DNA of 64,000 nucleotides, taken from the NCBI GenBank assembly GCA_017507385.1, contig JAFWAX010000049.1, forward strand, positions 16,370 through 80,369, written 5' to 3'. Source of the stretch: Bacteroidaceae bacterium (lineage in GTDB: Bacteria; Bacteroidota; Bacteroidia; Bacteroidales; Bacteroidaceae). The notes beneath the pieces were generated by a model, which saw nothing but the letters and a program-made list of their open reading frames with translations, made no database searches and was not told the DNA's origin. Numbering within the stretch: position 1 is the stretch's first letter; every line of letters begins with the position of its first letter. Positions 8,181 to 17,368 of the stretch are shown here, piece after piece. Both the position numbers and the translations under genes were made by a program.

Positions 8181-9545
8181 ATGAGCACAAAACAGAAACG
8201 TTATTTCTTGACGGAAGAGGAAATACCAACACAATGGTACAACATTCAGGCAGACATGACAACCAAGCCAATGCCGCCATTGAATCCATCCACAAAGGAA
8301 CCGCTGACAGTGGACGACCTTGCCCAGATTTTCCCTCGCGAATGCTGCGTACAGGAGTTGGACACAGAAAACGCCTGGATAGACATCCCTGAAGATGTGC
8401 TCGAAAAATACAAGTTCTACCGCAGCACACCGCTGGTACGCGCATATGCCCTCGAAGAAGCCCTGGGCACACCTGCACACATCTACTTCAAGAATGAAAG
8501 TGTCAATCCCCTAGGCTCGCACAAGATTAATTCAGCCTTGCCACAATGCTACTACGCCAAGCAAGAGGGGACAGAAAACGTCACCACAGAGACAGGAGCA
8601 GGCCAATGGGGCATGGCGCTCAGCTACGCCTCCAAGCTTTACGGCCTTGAAGCCGCTGTATACCAAGTAAAAATCACCATGCAGCAAAAGCCCTACCGCT
8701 CTACAGTCATGCGCACATTCGGAGCTGCCGTCACAGCTTCTCCGTCAATGTCCACTCGTGCAGGCAAGGACATCATCACGCGTGACCCACGGCATCCCGG
8801 CTCGCTTGGCACAGCCATCTCCGAGGCTGTCGAACTGGCACAGACCACGCCCAACACGAAATATACGCTCGGCTCAGTCCTCAATCACGTAGCCCTGCAT
8901 CAGAGCATCATCGGACTGGAAGCAGAAAAGCAGATGGAAAAAGCAGGCGAATACCCCGACACTGTAATCGCATGCTTCGGAGGCGGCTCCAACTTCGGCG
9001 GTTTGGCATTCCCCTTCATGCGCCACAACATCCTTGACGGCAAGCAGACAGAGTTCATCGCTGCCGAGCCAGCCAGCTGTCCAAAGCTCACACGCGGCCA
9101 GTTCCGCTATGACTTCGGCGACGAAGCAGGATACACGCCGCTATTGCCTATGTTCACATTAGGACACAACTTCAAGCCAAGCAACATCCACGCAGGCGGT
9201 CTCCGCTATCACGGCGCAGGCGTCATCGTTTCTCAGCTCCTGAAGGACGGCATGATGCGAGGCATGGACATTCCACAGCTTGAGTCCTTCGATGCCGGAA
9301 TGCTCTTCGCACGCACCGAAGGCATCGTGCCAGCACCCGAAAGCTGCCATGCCATAGCTGCCACCATTCGCGAAGCAAACAGATGCAAAGAGACGGGCGA
9401 AGAGAAAGTCATCCTCTTCTGTCTCTCCGGCCACGGACTCATCGACATGCCAAGCTACGAGCAGTACCTGAATGGCGACTTGCAGAACTACGCCATCACC
9501 GACGAAGACGTAGCGAAGAACCTTGCAGAACTGGACAATCTTTAA
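8181..9545 (+). CDS. trpB: TrpB2-type tryptophan synthase beta-like PLP enzyme
   Basis: A 454-residue fold-type II PLP enzyme. The PLP lysine lies in NPLGSHKINSA near residue 115, ETGAGQWGMALSYA is the conserved substrate loop, and the phosphate-binding glycine loop is CFGGGSNFGG near residue 262. The longer N-terminus and these motifs mark the TrpB2 group, not the TrpA-partnered TrpB1. TrpB2 enzymes condense indole and serine and are often solitary, as here: no trpA is nearby. It has its own -7 box and a strong terminator, so it is a single-gene unit. Confidence 0.9.
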   Translation: MSTKQKRYFLTEEEIPTQWYNIQADMTTKPMPPLNPSTKEPLTVDDLAQIFPRECCVQELDTENAWIDIPEDVLEKYKFYRSTPLVRAYALEEALGTPAHIYFKNESVNPLGSHKINSALPQCYYAKQEGTENVTTETGAGQWGMALSYASKLYGLEAAVYQVKITMQQKPYRSTVMRTFGAAVTASPSMSTRAGKDIITRDPRHPGSLGTAISEAVELAQTTPNTKYTLGSVLNHVALHQSIIGLEAEKQMEKAGEYPDTVIACFGGGSNFGGLAFPFMRHNILDGKQTEFIAAEPASCPKLTRGQFRYDFGDEAGYTPLLPMFTLGHNFKPSNIHAGGLRYHGAGVIVSQLLKDGMMRGMDIPQLESFDAGMLFARTEGIVPAPESCHAIAATIREANRCKETGEEKVILFCLSGHGLIDMPSYEQYLNGDLQNYAITDEDVAKNLAELDNL

Positions 9546-9568
9546 TTCAAATTCATCCATCAGCAGAC

Positions 9569-9605
9569 AATCCATCTTTTTCGTTCGGGAAAGATGGATT
9601 TTTTT
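9569..9605 (+). terminator. Rho-independent terminator after trpB2
   Basis: Perfect 11-bp stem AATCCATCTTT/AAAGATGGATT (9569-9579 with 9590-9600) followed by a T run. Its end abuts the promoter of the next gene. Confidence 0.9.
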
Positions 9606-9618
9606 CTGAAAGAAACCG

Positions 9619-9626
9619 TACCTTTG
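9619..9626 (+). promoter_or_regulatory. -7 box for the GH35 gene
   Basis: TACCTTTG, 33 bases before the ATG at 9660. It excludes an in-frame upstream start at 9594, which would lie before the promoter. Confidence 0.6.
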
Positions 9627-9659
9627 CAACAGCAAACTAACAGCACTAACCAATACCCC

Positions 9660-11732
9660 ATGAACATCAAGCATCTACTTCTTGGCATCGCCTGCATGGC
9701 TGCCGCCACCCTCTCGGCACAAGAAACCTTCCGCTTCGGCACCAGCACCAACCCTGACGGCATCACATTCGAGGTTGACCGCCGCGGCTTCATCATCGGC
9801 GGCAAGCACGTCCTGCCCGTCATGGGCGAGATACACTACAGCCGTGTGCCCGAGCATGAATGGCGGCGCGAGATTCAGAAGATGAGAGCCGGAGGCATCA
9901 CCATCATCGCCACCTACGTCTTCTGGATTCACCACGAAGAGGAAGAAGGCAAGTGGAACTGGAGCGGCAATCGCAACCTGCGCAAATTCCTGGAGATATG
10001 CAAAGAAGAGCAGATGCCCATCGTCTTGCGCATCGGTCCCTTCTGCCATGGCGAGGTCTATCAGGGAGGCATGCCCGTCTGGATAGCAGAAAAGGCACAA
10101 GCCGATGCCAAGCAGTACAAGCTGCGCTCCCTGGCACCTGGATTCATGGAGGCAACCCGAAGACTATACACCAACATCTTCGCGCAAGCCGACGGACTGC
10201 AATGGAAAGACGGAGGCCCCATCGTCGGCATCCAGATTGAAAACGAGTGCAGAGGACCATGGGCCTACTACATGGCGCTGAAAGAAATGGCCTTGCAGGC
10301 AGGATTCGACACGCCGTTCTACACACGCACAGGATGGCCCAAACTGAACGGAAAAGAGGAATTCGGGCAGTTGCTCCCCCTCTATGGCGACTACGCCGAC
10401 GGCTTCTGGGACCGAGCGCTGACCGACATGCCTGGCGAGTATGCCAAGGCCTTCATCATGAAAGACACCCGACTGTCTGCAGTCATCGCCACCGAGGCGC
10501 TCGGCACCAGCCAAGACACAGGCATGAACACCTCCGACCTCGCCTACCCCTACCTCACCTGCGAGCTGGGCGGCGGCATGATGGCATCCTACCACAGACG
10601 CATCAACATGAGCGGACGCGAAGTAAAGCCGCTTGCCATCTGCAAGCTGGGTTCGGGCTCCAACCTGCCAGGATATTACATGTACCATGGCGGCACCAAC
10701 CCATACAATCCCAAGCACACCATGGCTGAAACCCAGCAGAGCCTGGCAACCAACCACAACGACATGCCTCACATGAGCTACGACTTCCAGACAATGCTGG
10801 GCGAAATGGGGCAGCCCAACGCCATATCATGGAATGAAAGCCGACTGCTGCATCAGTTTCTGGCCGACTGGGGAGAAGAACTGAGCCAGATGGATGTCGA
10901 TACGCTCAGCGACCACTATGCCCGCCGCGGCGCCTTCGAGTTCTTCAACGACTACGTGCGTTTCTCCAACGAAGAAGGCATCTCCTGCATCACTCCACGC
11001 AATTGGCAACTGTCCGAAGGCGTAACCATAGACTGGGCCACAGCAGAGCCATTCTGCAAAGCCGACGGCATCATCTACCTGATTGCCATCGACGGCAAAA
11101 AGCCCCAACTCAGCATCAACGGAAAAGTATTCAAAGCCAAGCCCAACAAGCCCTTCAAAGCTGCAGGCACAACCTTCTGCGTCCTGTCGCGCCAAAAGGC
11201 ACACACAGCCTACAAGATTGATGGCAAGCTCCATTATTCCGACGGCATCCTCTACAAAGATGGCAATAGCATCATGGAAGAGACGTGGCGCACACTCCCC
11301 ATCCAGCCAATCCATGCGCTGACCAAGGAGCACGATGGACTTCGCAACGTGACGATGGGCAAGCAAAGAGTTGCCGCACAGCCTACAGAGAGCGACTTCG
11401 ACAAGGCTGCCACATGGAGCATCAACAATCTCAGCGAGTTCAACGAAACCCTTGACCTCTACCTCAAAATCTCCTACCGAGGCGACGTTGCCCGCCTCTA
11501 TGCCGACGGACAGCTAGTGCAAGACAACTTCTGGAACGGCAAGCCCATGCTCGTCCGCCTCTCCGACCTCGTCGGCAAGCGCGTCGAACTCAAGATTCTC
11601 CCCCTCGGCAAGGACTACCCCATCTACCTGCAACAAGCCCAACGAGCCGAACTCAACCAAGCCCCCAACGGCATCCTCCTCTCGCTCGACAGCATACAAG
11701 TGATAGAGCGGCAGACCAACACCGTTGAATAA
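9660..11732 (+). CDS. GH35 beta-galactosidase, secreted
   Basis: A 690-residue protein with a signal peptide (MNIKHLLLGIACMAAATLSA). GH35 features are seen in order: GEIHYSRVPEHEW, YVFWIHHEEEEGKWNWSG, IVLRIGPFCHGEV, GIQIENEC (proton-donor glutamate near residue 195) and LTCELGGGM (nucleophile glutamate near residue 302), then YMYHGGTNPY. The C-terminal third is beta-rich. The enzyme removes terminal beta-galactosyl residues from glycans. Its last 20 codons and stop are duplicated at 18656-18718 with 61 of 63 bases identical. Confidence 0.92.
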   Translation: MNIKHLLLGIACMAAATLSAQETFRFGTSTNPDGITFEVDRRGFIIGGKHVLPVMGEIHYSRVPEHEWRREIQKMRAGGITIIATYVFWIHHEEEEGKWNWSGNRNLRKFLEICKEEQMPIVLRIGPFCHGEVYQGGMPVWIAEKAQADAKQYKLRSLAPGFMEATRRLYTNIFAQADGLQWKDGGPIVGIQIENECRGPWAYYMALKEMALQAGFDTPFYTRTGWPKLNGKEEFGQLLPLYGDYADGFWDRALTDMPGEYAKAFIMKDTRLSAVIATEALGTSQDTGMNTSDLAYPYLTCELGGGMMASYHRRINMSGREVKPLAICKLGSGSNLPGYYMYHGGTNPYNPKHTMAETQQSLATNHNDMPHMSYDFQTMLGEMGQPNAISWNESRLLHQFLADWGEELSQMDVDTLSDHYARRGAFEFFNDYVRFSNEEGISCITPRNWQLSEGVTIDWATAEPFCKADGIIYLIAIDGKKPQLSINGKVFKAKPNKPFKAAGTTFCVLSRQKAHTAYKIDGKLHYSDGILYKDGNSIMEETWRTLPIQPIHALTKEHDGLRNVTMGKQRVAAQPTESDFDKAATWSINNLSEFNETLDLYLKISYRGDVARLYADGQLVQDNFWNGKPMLVRLSDLVGKRVELKILPLGKDYPIYLQQAQRAELNQAPNGILLSLDSIQVIERQTNTVE

Positions 11733-11770
11733 AAAAAACGCCTCATTTACCACAAAATGAGGCGTTTTTT
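11733..11770 (+). terminator. Terminator after GH35
   Basis: Stem AAAACGCCTCATTT with AAATGAGGCGTTTT and a T run directly after the stop codon. It may also serve the opposite strand because of its A-rich 5' side. Confidence 0.9.
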
Positions 11771-11867
11771 CGACTTAATTTCAAGTCAAAAGTTCGACTA
11801 AACGATGGCATATAGCAATGCGTCGATTTTCCTTTGTTTTCAGCATTTCAGCCATGTTGAAGTTGTC

Positions 11868-11913
11868 AGTTCGACTAAACTTCGACTAAAAGTTCGACTA
11901 AACTTCGACTAAA
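11868..11913. repeat. Tandem 23-bp direct repeat at the 3' end of the AlbA-type gene
   Basis: Two exact 23-bp copies (11868-11890 and 11891-11913) built of TTCGACTAAA motifs; a further lone copy of the motif is near 11790. The repeat covers the last codons (LVEV) and the stop of the reverse-strand gene, so the coding end itself has been duplicated past the stop. Confidence 0.8.
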
Positions 11914-13566
11914 ACCCACTTCTTCTTTTCTGTTAGTTTAATGACTCCCTGTTTCTTCAGTGCAGACAGCATATTACCAATCTTCCTTATCTTTTGTTCC
12001 TCAGTGAGCACATCAGACAACTTGGATTGCAACAGCGTATTAAGTTCTGCTCTTGTGGCTCCGCCAAATGAGCGCAGATACTGAATTATCATGTCTTTGA
12101 AATGGAGGTCATTGAAACTCTTGTTCCGAATATACTCTGTCTTTAATTCCTTGTCATCGACAGTCTTGGCGGTATAAGCAGATAGGAACAGCTTTGGATA
12201 ACGCCCCTCTACAAGATGTAGTTTGCGCAAACGTGAAGCAATATCCTTGTCAATCTTTTCATGCTTTTGTACCATATCAAGTGCAATACAGTCGTACAGC
12301 GACAGATCAGGATTGGCTTTCAACAAACGGTAATACTGCTCATTGATAAGTTTGCCGTATATCTTAACCGTTACCTCCTTCTTGGCTTGGTCTATCTGAT
12401 AGTCAGGCATGGGGAAGACCACGTTTCTGCTGTTCGGTGAACACCTTCCGTATTCCACGACCGATAGTGTCGATCATATTGAAGTTCACCATTCCTTGGC
12501 AAAGTGCATAGTTGCGGTAATACTTCTGTGGTCCCGTCTGTTCAATGGCATTGCGCACAGAACCAGGCAGGAAGTAACCGCCATTGGAGAATGTCACAGA
12601 GTCAGGAGTCTCAACCATCGTCACCCTTTCCTGCATGGTATAGTCCTGATGAGCGATAGCATTATGTAAGATCTCACGGATGCTATACTCGTCATATTGT
12701 TTTACAATGTCCGGAAATAGCGTTCCGCCCGGCATTATCCGCTGATTGAGATTTCGGATTTTGGCAAGGGCTTCATCCACGGTTAGCAGGAAAGGAATGG
12801 TGAAATGCTCATAATCCCTCTTCTCATCTTGCCCATCAATCAGTACCCATGTAATAGTGGCAACAGATGGGGTCAGATAATGGACGGCTGTAGGCTTACC
12901 AAGAAGCCAGATGGCTGCCCTCGTCAGTTTGCCCTTAACTGCAACACCTGCCCTGCCAAGCAATTCCATATCATCCCAAGTATCAACCTCGGTTGCTAAC
13001 TTCGGATGAACAGACTTATATTCTTCACGAGCTTTCTGCAATGCCATTGGCTCCAAATCATCAAGTGTAGCCTCTGCGACGATTTCTGCAGACCAGTCGT
13101 ATGTTGGACTTGTTTCCTCCAAAATAGCATTCAGACGTTCCTGTGTCAGTTCCACCAAAGAGTCCTCTATCCGTTGCCATGCTTTGTTATGAGCATAGAC
13201 AGGTAACTTCGGCAGATGCTTTGGGATATGAATCACCCAAACCGTCTTGTGGGTATCCTCTGTGATAAACTCTTCAATATCCAGCCTTTCGCTCGACAAG
13301 TTGGCACATAGATTTGTCAGTCGAAGTGTTGCTTGCTGAGTTGTATAGTTGTATGTATCCGTCCCAACAATCCTCAACGTTTTGTCCTCGACACCAACAA
13401 CCAGATGCCCACCCTCCATGTTAGCCAATGCCGACACGTAGGAGATAACATCATCCTTTTCATGACCACTGAAGCCATTCTTCAGGTTCTTGAATTCCTT
13501 CCACTCACACCCCTCATCCTCTTTGGGGTATTGCTTGATGAGATATTGTTGTAATGCTTGTTCTCT
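11898..13566 (-). pseudogene. AlbA_2/Schlafen-type ATP-binding protein, broken
   Basis: Two reading frames together make one protein. The upstream part (GTG 13437 to stop 12403) has the AlbA_2 domain (SALANMEGGHLVVGVEDKT, TYNYTTQQATLRLT), HIPKHLPKLPVYAHNKAWQR and GHKL-like ATPase motifs (EYSIREILHNAIAHQDYTMQ). The downstream part (to 11898) continues FPMPDYQIDQAKKEV and ends in a winged-helix region. The frame changes between about 12406 and 12440. At the 5' end the same frame stays open upstream to 13566 (it encodes CEWKEFKNLKNGFSGHEKDD, conserved in the family) but then meets a stop with no ATG, GTG or TTG start, so a second break is likely. Such proteins are putative transcription regulators. 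Sequencing error remains possible for each break. Confidence 0.8.
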
Positions 13567-13669
13567 TCAAATCTGATTATAAAACCGTTACCCACAAGTG
13601 CTGTTCTAATCATTCTCACCTAATTATCAGTATTATCCTATACTTTGTGAGTTAATGTATATCTACAAT

Positions 13670-14545
13670 CTAAAAAGGCAAATCAACGAATGCTTCCTCT
13701 TCGCAAACGAAACAATTTGGCTCATAGATTTCGCTACGGGCAATGTCCTTTATCTTGGATCGGTAGTTGCCATATACTTTGAAGTTATTAATTTCCTCGC
13801 GACGCTTGCGGCTGATTTCAACGAACTCCTGCTCGCGCTCGATGCCGAGGAATCGACGGCCTATAAGGTTGGCTGCGATGCCTGTTGTAGAGGAGCCAGC
13901 AAACGGGTCGAGAATCCAACCATTCTGGTTGGTAGATGCAAGAATGATGCGGGTGAGCAAGGCGAGGGGCTTCTGCGTGGGATGCTTGCCGCAGGACTTT
14001 TCCCACGGGGCGATGGCAGGCAGTCGCCACACGTCGGTCATTTGCTTGTCATCGTTGAGACGCTTCATCAGTTCGTAGTTGAAATGGTGCGGACGTTTCG
14101 TGCTCTTTCTTGCCCAGATGATGAACTCGGTTGAGTAAGTAAAGTAGCGGCAGGAGATGTTGGGTGGCGGGTTGGTCTTTGCCCATGTGACTACGTTGAG
14201 AATCTTGAAACCCAATTCGGTGAGGCTGTTGGCTACGGAGAAGATGTTGTGATAGGTGCCGGAAATCCAGATGGTTCCGTCCTCCTTCAACTTGTCGCGG
14301 CAAAGGCTTATCCATCGCTTGTTGAATTCGTTGATTTCCTCGGACGTGCCACCTCTGTCCCATTCGCCCTTGTTGACGCTGACTATTTTTCCAGCCTGCA
14401 CCGATATTCCGTCGTTGGAGAGGAAGTATGGCGGGTCGGCAAATATCATGTCGAAATGGAAATTGAACTGCGGGAGCAATTCAAAGGTATCGCCATGAAG
14501 GAGGGTGAAGTCGCGTGACGCGGAACGGTAGTAAGGGGTAATCAT
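13670..14545 (-). CDS. Second DNA adenine methyltransferase of the DpnII-like system (DpnA-like, beta class)
   Basis: A 291-residue methyltransferase. The catalytic DPPY motif (MIFADPPYFLSNDG) comes before the SAM-binding motif (WILDPFAGSSTTG), the motif order of beta-class enzymes. In DpnII/LlaDCHI systems the second methylase (DpnA) is of this class and also modifies single-stranded GATC, which fits the neighbours. Start chosen at ATG 14543-14545, which overlaps the upstream stop by four bases; a longer in-frame start at 14635 would overlap the preceding gene heavily. It is the last gene of the operon. Confidence 0.88.
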   Translation of the reverse strand: MITPYYRSASRDFTLLHGDTFELLPQFNFHFDMIFADPPYFLSNDGISVQAGKIVSVNKGEWDRGGTSEEINEFNKRWISLCRDKLKEDGTIWISGTYHNIFSVANSLTELGFKILNVVTWAKTNPPPNISCRYFTYSTEFIIWARKSTKRPHHFNYELMKRLNDDKQMTDVWRLPAIAPWEKSCGKHPTQKPLALLTRIILASTNQNGWILDPFAGSSTTGIAANLIGRRFLGIEREQEFVEISRKRREEINNFKVYGNYRSKIKDIARSEIYEPNCFVCEEEAFVDLPF

Positions 14546-15072
14546 AGGTCGTCCATCATTTCCTGGAAGCTTTTCCATGACAAAGCTCTGCCTGCTTTTG
14601 TCGGGTAGTTGACATCTTCCTGTCCCCAAATCCATTTGTATGCTTTGATGAGGGCTTCTGGCGCTTCTCCTGTTTGAAAGTTCAAGCTTCTAATATCACT
14701 AATAAAGTCTTCGGGTTCCTCTCCATTATATGTTTTCTCTAGATATTTCAACAACTTTGTTCCTTGAATTTTATCCTCAGATAATTTTGCTCTGACATCT
14801 TCGATGATTTGGTCGTGTGAGATTTGCCAGAGGGAATTATCTGACGGGGCGAAAATGAACACCTGTATGTCCTCTTTGTAAGGCTGTCCGTATGCTCTCT
14901 TTCCACCAGGCTTGGTGATGGCAATCCTTCGTCCGTCGCCAAGTTGTTCCACTTCGTAGCCTCTATACTCAACGTCAATGATGGCTTGTGCAAAAGCCTT
15001 ACGCTCCATATTCCTGATGTGGAGTTTCTTCAAGTCGATAGAGTGATTGTATTTGTTCTTTATTGTAGCCAT
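14542..15072 (-). CDS. Unknown protein inside the DpnII-like operon
   Basis: A 176-residue soluble protein (MATIKNKYNHSIDLKKL...). I do not recognise a family. It is mixed alpha/beta, with a basic patch (GDGRRIAITKPGGKRAYGQ near residues 45-65) and an acidic C-terminus rich in tryptophan and lysine (AYKWIWGQEDVNYP). The gene sits between the DpnII-like nuclease (19 bp upstream) and the DpnA-like methylase (overlapping by four bases), so translation is probably coupled and the protein belongs to the system. The classical three-gene DpnII operon does not have it. Start set at ATG 15070-15072. Confidence 0.7.
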   Translation of the reverse strand: MATIKNKYNHSIDLKKLHIRNMERKAFAQAIIDVEYRGYEVEQLGDGRRIAITKPGGKRAYGQPYKEDIQVFIFAPSDNSLWQISHDQIIEDVRAKLSEDKIQGTKLLKYLEKTYNGEEPEDFISDIRSLNFQTGEAPEALIKAYKWIWGQEDVNYPTKAGRALSWKSFQEMMDDL

Positions 15073-15091
15073 GATTTTCTGCTCTTTAAGT

Positions 15092-15931
15092 TTATGCATT
15101 TTCCAATCCGTCAAGAAACCCTCGGAGTGTCGAGAGGTTATAGACGCTCGGAATCGTGTAGTATGCCTCCTGCAATTTATTCTTGGCATTCTCCCAGCCT
15201 TTTCCGTCGGTGACCCACAGAAACTCGAAGCCGTCAACGGCATTGATTTTCGGGGCAAGTTCGGTGAAGGAACGTGCGGTTTCGTTGAGTTTGCTGCCGC
15301 CACCGCTGTAGAAATTCACTTCGGCAAGATAGGTCTTTTCCTTTGCCTCAATCACGAAGTCGAAACGTTTCTTGTCTGTGCCAAGGGCTTTCGTGATGGC
15401 AGGCCATTCGCTCGAATAGACTTCCTTGCGGTATTTCAATCCGCTGCCCTTGATGATAAGTTCCACGGTGTCCTCCATAGCGTCGCCGCTTCGGTTCTTG
15501 CGGGCATTGGAGTCGAGGCCGACTTCCACGCCGAAAACGTAATCAACGAGATTCCTGACGTTTTTGTCCTTGAAAATCTTGGCAAGGCCTGTGCCCTCGA
15601 TAAATTCCATCACGCCATCGAGCGTTGTGAGGTAACTTTCAAGCAGAACGAACTCGGCATCGGCGTTGATGACCTTCTTTCTGTCGCGTTTGCGGCACGC
15701 AATGAGAATTTGCAGGACCTCGAACACCCGCTTGTCGTTGTTCCAAAGTTCCGTGACAGCCGCCCGCAAATCTTCCTTGCCGAGCAGATAGTTGAGAGAG
15801 TTCAACTTTATTTCGATGCTGGCCACGTTGGTCTTCACTTTAGGAAAGTCAGTCCAGTAACTCAACGTAGCATTAGTTTCGGAGAGTTGCGACATGAAGG
15901 TCTTGAACTCCGCTTCTGTATGTGCGCTCAT
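15092..15931 (-). CDS. DpnII-like type II restriction endonuclease (GATC)
   Basis: A 279-residue protein. Family resemblance to DpnII/MboI is seen in the central region VFGVEVGLDSNARKNRSGDA, and in the nuclease segment KKRFDFVIEAKEKTYLAEVN followed by FYSGGGSKLNETARSF; the D...ExK-like arrangement (FDFVIEAKEKTYLAEVNFY) is the catalytic core. DpnII enzymes cut unmethylated GATC. The gene follows the Dam-like methylase by 3 bp, the expected order. GATC specificity is inferred from family and context. Confidence 0.9.
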   Translation of the reverse strand: MSAHTEAEFKTFMSQLSETNATLSYWTDFPKVKTNVASIEIKLNSLNYLLGKEDLRAAVTELWNNDKRVFEVLQILIACRKRDRKKVINADAEFVLLESYLTTLDGVMEFIEGTGLAKIFKDKNVRNLVDYVFGVEVGLDSNARKNRSGDAMEDTVELIIKGSGLKYRKEVYSSEWPAITKALGTDKKRFDFVIEAKEKTYLAEVNFYSGGGSKLNETARSFTELAPKINAVDGFEFLWVTDGKGWENAKNKLQEAYYTIPSVYNLSTLRGFLDGLENA

Positions 15932-15934
15932 AAT

Positions 15935-16903
15935 TTACAATGCGAGTTTATATTGGTTATTGATGATTTCTTTCTGGAGCTTCGACGTATAGTTTCTGAT
16001 GAGAAGTTCTGTCAATTTACCTCGCTTGCTGGCGTTGGCATTGACCATGCGAGATGCAAAGACACGCTGGATGTCGAAGCCCTCGTAGATGTCATCGAAG
16101 AATGTGTCATCAGGGTTCTTGGCAGAACAGTCGGAGTTCGAGAGCATCCAGCGGACATTTTCTTTACGATCGAGCATTCGGCAAAAATCCGCTAGTTCTC
16201 GCTGGCTATCATCATTGAAGTCCTCCTTGACGTAGGAGTTAAAGCTGGATGTCGCGCTGAGAGGGCGGTATGGCGGGTCGAAGTAGAAGAATGTCAAGCC
16301 TGCTTTATCAATGGCTTTGGCTGTATCCTTGAAATCTCCATTGAGGATTTGAACATCGAAGCGGTTCAGCAGCTCGCTGTCGGCGTAGATGATTTCCTCG
16401 TTGCAGATGGTCGGATTGGCGTAGCGACCGAAAGGAACATTGAATTTTCCTTTGGCGTTTTCACGGTAAAGACCATTGAAGCATGTTCGGTTAAGAAAAA
16501 TGAAAATAGCGGACTTATCAAGGCTGCTTAATACCTCCTCGTTAAATCGGCGGCGCATTTCGAGGTAAAAATTCTTTCGCCCATCCTCCGTTGTAATGTT
16601 AAGATACTGTTGTTCGATGTGTTTCAAACGATGGACAAGCCCCTCCGGTTCCTGCTTGATGACTCTGTAGACTTCCGTCAGATTACGGTTGATGTCGTTA
16701 ATAACTACTTGCTTGATGTTCATGAAGTTTTGCAGCATATAGAAAAGCATCGCTCCACCACCGACAAAAGGCTCTATATACGTAAATTCCTCCTCATGCA
16801 AAACTGTCGGCAATTGTTTCTCAAGTTGCTGGAGAAGCTGCCCCTTTCCACCAACCCATTTAATAAATGGTTTTGCTTGTTCCTTCGTATTTATATGTAT
16901 CAT
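15935..16903 (-). CDS. Dam-like DNA adenine methyltransferase of the DpnII-like system (DpnM-like)
   Basis: A 322-residue alpha-class (D12) methylase: SAM motif PFIKWVGGKGQLLQQL at the N-terminus, EPFVGGGAMLFYML, and catalytic FFYFDPPYRPLS near residue 200. It would methylate the adenine of GATC and protect the host from the adjacent nuclease. Start is set at ATG 16901-16903; the in-frame ATG at 16954 would lie inside the three operator-like repeats at 16926-16979. Confidence 0.9.
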   Translation of the reverse strand: MIHINTKEQAKPFIKWVGGKGQLLQQLEKQLPTVLHEEEFTYIEPFVGGGAMLFYMLQNFMNIKQVVINDINRNLTEVYRVIKQEPEGLVHRLKHIEQQYLNITTEDGRKNFYLEMRRRFNEEVLSSLDKSAIFIFLNRTCFNGLYRENAKGKFNVPFGRYANPTICNEEIIYADSELLNRFDVQILNGDFKDTAKAIDKAGLTFFYFDPPYRPLSATSSFNSYVKEDFNDDSQRELADFCRMLDRKENVRWMLSNSDCSAKNPDDTFFDDIYEGFDIQRVFASRMVNANASKRGKLTELLIRNYTSKLQKEIINNQYKLAL

Positions 16904-16925
16904 ATATATCTTTTCTATATTTGAC

Positions 16926-16979
16926 TTACCCACTAATTTTCCCGAGTTACCCATTAAGTGTTTTATAGTTACCCACTAA
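16926..16979 (-). promoter_or_regulatory. Three operator-like repeats upstream of the GATC methylase
   Basis: TTACCCAYTAA occurs at 16926-16936, 16947-16957 and 16969-16979 (TTAGTGGGTAA on the coding strand), spaced 21 and 22 bp, two helical turns. They lie between the controller gene and the methylase gene. The position and phasing suggest binding sites for the HTH protein encoded at 16996-17208. Confidence 0.65.
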
Positions 16980-16995
16980 CTCAAAAAGAGGGGTG

Positions 16996-17208
16996 TTACA
17001 TTTGACTTTTCTTTGTTCTTACTAATTCTGTCAGTTCCACATCAAGCAGGTCTGCAATTCTTAGATATGTTTCCATCGTTGGCTGGCAGTCATTGGTACA
17101 CCATTTTGATACGGTAGTAGGCGCACATCCCAACTGTTCTGCCAACCACTTATTGGTTCTTTTCTTCTCTGCAAGCACAACTTTGATGCGATTAATGTCT
17201 TTGTCCAT
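16996..17208 (-). CDS. XRE-family HTH controller of the restriction-modification operon
   Basis: A 70-residue protein that is almost entirely one helix-turn-helix domain: NKWLAEQLGCAPTTVSKWCT is the recognition unit. Small XRE proteins next to type II systems commonly act as controller (C) proteins that delay nuclease expression. It lies first in the operon, with the repeats at 16926-16979 just behind it. Start is set at ATG 17206-17208; the upstream in-frame codons would overlap the -7 box at 17233-17240. Confidence 0.85.
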   Translation of the reverse strand: MDKDINRIKVVLAEKKRTNKWLAEQLGCAPTTVSKWCTNDCQPTMETYLRIADLLDVELTELVRTKKSQM

Positions 17209-17232
17209 AATGGATTTATATTGTTCTTGGTA

Positions 17233-17240
17233 CAAAATTA
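17233..17240 (-). promoter_or_regulatory. -7 box for the controller gene
   Basis: Reverse-strand TAATTTTG matches TAnnTTTG. A TTG occurs 23 bp upstream (17264-17266), slightly longer than the usual spacing. Confidence 0.5.
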
Positions 17241-17368
17241 TAAATTTTCTCTGAAAGAACACACAAAACGTTCGTATATTTAGTAAATAATCTCATTTTA
17301 ATGTTATTTTCCCCACTTTTTTATATACCTTTTCTGATATTCGTCTGTCAATTCTGTCACTTTTTGCA

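Noticed and set aside
11868..11913. Possible CRISPR repeats
   Set aside because: The two 23-bp copies are directly adjacent with no spacers and overlap a gene end; they are a simple tandem duplication.
13655..14134. Forward open frame opposite the DpnA-like methylase
   Set aside because: Antisense shadow of a gene with clear methyltransferase motifs.
15047..16195. A 382-codon forward open frame opposite the DpnII and Dam-like genes
   Set aside because: It is fully antisense to two genes with clear family motifs, has no promoter or recognisable protein features, and reflects codon bias of the other strand.
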